Shown here piece by piece: positions 60,355-64,000 of a stretch of DNA of 64,000 nt. Origin of the DNA: Tanytarsus gracilentus (Eukaryota > Arthropoda > Insecta > Diptera > Chironomidae). The stretch spans positions 496,001 to 560,000 of the forward strand of contig JAXRKN010000037.1 of the NCBI GenBank assembly GCA_038502055.1. The letters run 5' to 3'. The position numbers and the translations under genes are program-made. The notes beneath the pieces were generated by a model, which saw only the letters and a program-made list of their open reading frames with translations, was not told the DNA's origin and ran no database searches. Within the stretch, counting starts at the first letter, position 1. The number at the start of each line of letters is the position of its first letter.

Positions 60355-61502
60355 TTAACGGCGCTTCCTTCCCGCAGGCTTTCGTGCTCCCTTTTTGCCC
60401 ATGCCAGATTTTGGTTTTTTGCCAAACTTTTTGGCATGCTTTGACTTGCTGCCTTTTTTCTTTTTCTCAACAGGATTATTCTCACGTCTGAAATTAAATA
60501 AAGTTTATTGAATATAGGAGCTTAAACATATATGCAAGACTACGACTTACTCTTCTCGTGCTTCTTTCTTTTGAATTTGAACAGCTTTCTCGATATCAAT
60601 CTTAGGTCGCTTGTTTAATATCTTCGTCACCGTCTCTAATTGCTCAGATTTTTCTGCCTTATTATCTTGTGGTCTCTTACGCTTCACAGCACCTGGAATC
60701 AGCTCACGAACACCAATACCACGAGCCTCCTTTTCTTTAGGCAATTTTTCCTGGAACTTTCCAACTGATGCCGTTGATGCTTTTGCAATAGTCGCAGCCA
60801 CATGTAAATCCTTTGCTGTTGCTGCATCCTCACTGACCAGTCCAGTTCGAGGCATATCGACTTTTTGTGCCCGTGCAATGTTCTTCATTCGTTTAATTTC
60901 ATTCTTGGCCACTCTTTCATTCTTCAAATCCTTCTTCTTTTGGAACATGTCCGTCATTGGATCAATATTTTTAGGTACCTCCAATACCCAATCCTTATCC
61001 TTTTCGGCCTTAAACTTCTGATATCCAAATGTAGGCACCCACTTATCGAGAGTTTCGTCCCAAACTTTCTTATCCTTCTTCGTTTTCTTAATTCCTTTAG
61101 CTTTAGCGAATTGCTCCCATTTTGTGAGTTGTCTTGGTTCAGGAAGTTTGCGTGCACGAGGAATTGAATATGTTGCCTTCGGAAGTTTAACAACTATATG
61201 CTCATCAAGTCTCTCAGTGGGAAGTTCCCAAATTTGATTTACCAGCAATTGTACATTATCACGAGAGAGATTTAGCAGAAAAGAATCTTTATTTTCACTT
61301 CTAAAATTAAAATATTAAATAAAAGGCGATTAAAAGAAATGTTAAAAACTTGCTTTAATTCATTTTCATCGAAATTGTTTGGATCACTGATTAATAAATG
61401 TCCCAAGTCAATTTTCACTTCTTCATGCTTGGCGACTTTAATTGATTTATATTTCTCTGCTTCCTTAGCTTGCTTTTCAAGTACTTCCTTAACTATATCC
61501 AT
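60355..61502 (-). CDS. RRS1: Ribosome biogenesis regulatory protein RRS1 homologue (343 aa)
   Basis: RRS1 is a nucleolar factor that, with RPF2, loads the 5S RNP into the pre-60S particle. Exons: 61502-61354, 61300-60551, 60487-60355, 344 codons in phase. N-terminal coiled helix MDIVKEVLEKQAKEAEKYKS, then IDLGHLLISDPNNFD, LSRDNVQLLVNQIWELPTE, KWEQFAKAKGIKK (a family hallmark), WDETLDKWVPTFGYQ and DWVLEVPKN. The basic C-terminus ends KKPKSGMGKKGARKPAGRKR, a nucleolar localisation type tail. The first intron is only 53 nt and must use a GC donor (minus-strand AAA|GCAAGT), since the nearby GT at AAGCAA|GTTTTT gives an immediate stop. The 3' end overlaps the cyclase 3' region. Confidence 0.93.
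60497..60502 (+). terminator. Possible poly(A) signal of glutaminyl cyclase
   Basis: This is the first plus-strand AATAAA after the cyclase stop, located in the last intron of the opposite RRS1 gene. A weaker variant AATACA occurs near 60346. Use of 60497 would give a transcript antisense to the last RRS1 exon. Confidence 0.35.
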
Positions 61503-61683
61503 TGTATTTACTTAATTTCTTAATTTTTAAATTACAATGTTATTCCATGTGGTTGAAATAAACTGTAATAAAATGAACATGAAGAAGCGAACGATTTATT
61601 TGAAAATTTTAAATACGTTACAAGAATTATTTTAAAAATACCCTGAAAATTTAAATTCATAATTTTTTTTAAATAATTTTTTA

Positions 61684-62790
61684 ATGTTTTATTTTTTTCC
61701 GTTTAATTTATTTCCAGTTGATGCACCACTACATTCAATTTTATTTTATCAAAATCAAATAGCGTGTGCGTCGGGTAGATGTTTGATGCGATTGCTTCAC
61801 GGTGAGATTGGATTGACTCGTGCCAGAGAAATTAACGTTGCCACAGTCACCATCATCAGACTCAATGGAACTCACTCCAATCATATTCTTTGCTTGAGAC
61901 CTAAAAATGAGACAAACCATGCCGAATATGATGCAAATTTAAAATTAGCACCTCCCATTCTCCGTGCATACGCAGTCGCTGAGGGTGCTCGCTTGTACTT
62001 CAACACTGACTTTGGATCGGAGAATGTAGAATGGATGAAATGCCTCACTCCTCTTGATGTCCATATCTTGTGCTCTTTGCATCGATTTGGTACATTCATC
62101 ATTGTGTGTGGCTTAGAGAGAATAACAATCCATCTGAATTTCAATCCTGTAGCAGTCGACATCAATATTGGCCTTTTAAAGGACGCAGCCGGTCAAAATT
62201 TCTTCCCACTCAATTTACCTTTGAGTTTAGAAATTAAAAAGATCTTCAAAAAACTGCGCGGTGGAACTAGTACGAACAAAGCTTTTGGACGCTTCATGAA
62301 AAAATTCAGCGTCGGTGATTTAGAGCGAATTCTGATTGAGATTGAAGCACAACCAGCAGTCATGTATATTGATGGATTAATTGCTTTTGCTAGATTTCTT
62401 CTCTCTGCCAGACGAGCATTCGGTGCTTTATTTGCAGAATGGACACCTACTCGACAAATTGCAGTCAATGATTTTCGCAATCTTCTCGTCATTACAAATG
62501 TACAAGGAAATGCTCGTTTGTTCGTCCATTCTCTTACCACAATGCTTCATTTCAACCGCCACCTCTTAATTTTGTGTACTTGGCAAAAATATTCTCAATT
62601 GAAAATCTCTATGCGATGCGTACACATGGGCGATTAAATTCTCTCTCATTAAAGTCTCTTCACTCTCGATGAAGTTTGTGCAGCTGTTTATTTATTCAAT
62701 CGCATCACCGATGATCTTCTTGTTGTCGGCAACGTGCCTGATAATGTGCAAAATTGTGTCAAAGAGCTTTTCATCATCACGCCAAATTAA
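61684..62790 (+). pseudogene. Unrecognised ORF of 317 codons with two compensating frame shifts near its 3' end
   Basis: A frame open from 61684 to a TAA at 62635-62637 is far too long to be chance in this AT-rich DNA. It has protein-like composition, with blocks such as RLNGTHSNHILCLRP, AVAEGARLYFN and GLLKDAAGQNFFPLNLPL. I do not recognise the family. No intron is visible, unlike nearly every neighbour. From about 62530-62560 the coding-like signal moves one base into another frame, and near 62650-62665 it returns to the first frame, ending at TAA 62788-62790. Together this suggests a decayed retrocopy or an old viral or mobile insertion with small indels, or a real gene with assembly errors. 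A TTATTTCCAG acceptor lies at 61718, so an upstream exon is not excluded. The origin is unproven. Confidence 0.5.
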
Positions 62791-64000
62791 TTAAAAATTC
62801 AAACATAATTTACACTGTCATTAAAAAACACTCCATTGCAAAAAAAATTTAAGACGTAGAAAAAGTTGTCATTGGTAAGTGTTAAATTTTTTTTGTGATC
62901 CATACTTAATTTATTTATTTTTCTTTTAGAATATCCATGTGTCAATTTGAATATCCTACGTGACTCAAGTCTATAAGCTTTTGAATCGCAGTCACAAGCA
63001 TTCGGCTTATTTTTCTATCTAGCTTTTCTCTCAACCACATGTTAAATTCATAGCATTAATTTACTGTGACAAAAAAATATTAAAAAAATTGACCTAACAA
63101 GCTAAATATTGTTTTATCAGCGAATTCCTAGTAAGCTTTTTTGTAAACGTACAAATTTTAGAGGAAAAAATATTCATTATATTAACCTGAATCCCACTGC
63201 AAGGTGATTGGAGTTTTAGTTTAGTTCATTAAAAATTGAAATTTCAATTAATATTTTTAAAATAAAACAAGATTGGTCTGCAAACGGCGTTGCCATTTCC
63301 AATAGCTCCGCATAGTACCGAGTATTCTATGTTGACTGAAAATAAAGGGAGTTGAGGAGAAAAAAAATTTTATTCAGCAATCTTTATTGAATATATCCTT
63401 TCTATTTTTAAAAAAATTTTATCGCGCACAGAATTAATTGTATTAAATTTTTTATTCATGCGAGATCAGTTGTTTAGTAAAAATTAAACCATTTTAAAAA
63501 TTTTCCACCATTTCCTTAAAAAGCTTGTGAGCTTCAACCAATCTCTAAAAAAATCATATTTCACTTTCATGTAATCTCGCCACAAAAAGCCTTTATAATA
63601 TAATCATAATTTTAAAATTTGTTTTTTCTTCTTTTTATCATCATATAAAAATTATCGCAATGTTTCAAATTTTCACTGTCGACAGCTGTCTTAGCACTTA
63701 TCAATATATTTTATAAGATTTACAAAAGGGCCTTAATTAATTAATTGTTGTTTTGTTTCTCATGTTTCTTAATCTGTTTCAATTTTGGTTTTGAAATGAC
63801 ATGCGATAAATTTGGAGAAATTAAAAAAATATGTTCAACTTCTTTTGCTGCTTGCTGATGAATTTTAATTTAATGTTTGTTATTCTTGTGGGTTTTAACC
63901 ATTTTTTTTTTCTCATATGGATATTAATTATTATTACTATTATTAAAGGGAAACATAAGCCACTAGTCTTATTATATTGAGTAGTAATTAATTGTTTTTG
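62791..64000. other. Terminal non-coding stretch
   Basis: 1.2 kb of AT-rich sequence to the right edge. No ORF above 60 codons, no splice-supported exon and no repeat was recognised. It could be an intron or flank of a gene outside the window. Confidence 0.5.

Overview
This is a eukaryotic, arthropod-type window, most likely from a dipteran insect. It is very AT-rich. Genes are split by many short introns of about 50-75 nt plus a few kilobase-size ones, with GTRAGT-type donors, TATA/initiator/DPE core promoters and AATAAA signals. A Dpr-type neuronal Ig protein is present. The short introns and low transposon load would suit a compact-genome nematoceran such as a midge, but that is an inference. 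No bacterial, organellar, rRNA, tRNA or CRISPR features were seen. Exon boundaries were read by hand from splice sites and phase; wherever a complete gene was assembled, its exons sum to a whole number of codons.

Layout. 1-1224 (-): 5' part of an ornithine decarboxylase gene that runs off the left edge. 1270-8191: non-coding. 8192-10792 (+): a Dpr-family gene whose 5' exon(s) were not found; its first visible intron carries a near-perfect 532-bp inverted-repeat element with an 8-bp target duplication. 10793-24080: a gene-poor stretch of 13 kb holding a polypurine tract, one doubtful small ORF and an imperfect inverted repeat. 24081-35360 (+): a long gene for an unrecognised type II membrane protein with a Met/Pro/Gln-rich ectodomain.

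The region from 35 to 61.5 kb is gene-dense: a TMEM145/GPR180-type 7TM protein (-), a KIF4/Klp3A-type chromokinesin (-), tafazzin (+, divergent from the kinesin over a compact shared promoter), a TATDN1-like TatD protein with damaged metal sites (-), an ankyrin-repeat/SOCS-box protein (+), an SLC22 organic ion transporter (+), a secreted glutaminyl cyclase (+), and the ribosome-biogenesis factor RRS1 (-, convergent with the cyclase). 61684-62790 (+) holds a 317-codon ORF of unknown origin with two compensating frame shifts at its 3' end, which looks like a fossil insertion or retrocopy. The last 1.2 kb has nothing recognisable.

The genes do not form one pathway. They are an ordinary mixture of housekeeping genes (RRS1, tafazzin, KIF4, ODC), neural or membrane genes (Dpr, SLC22, TMEM145-like) and secretory genes (glutaminyl cyclase). 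The most unusual items are the broken ORF at 61.7-62.8 kb, the intronic inverted-repeat transposon, the probable TatD pseudoenzyme, the GC-AG intron in RRS1 and a KIF4 intron bounded by a 10-bp direct repeat.
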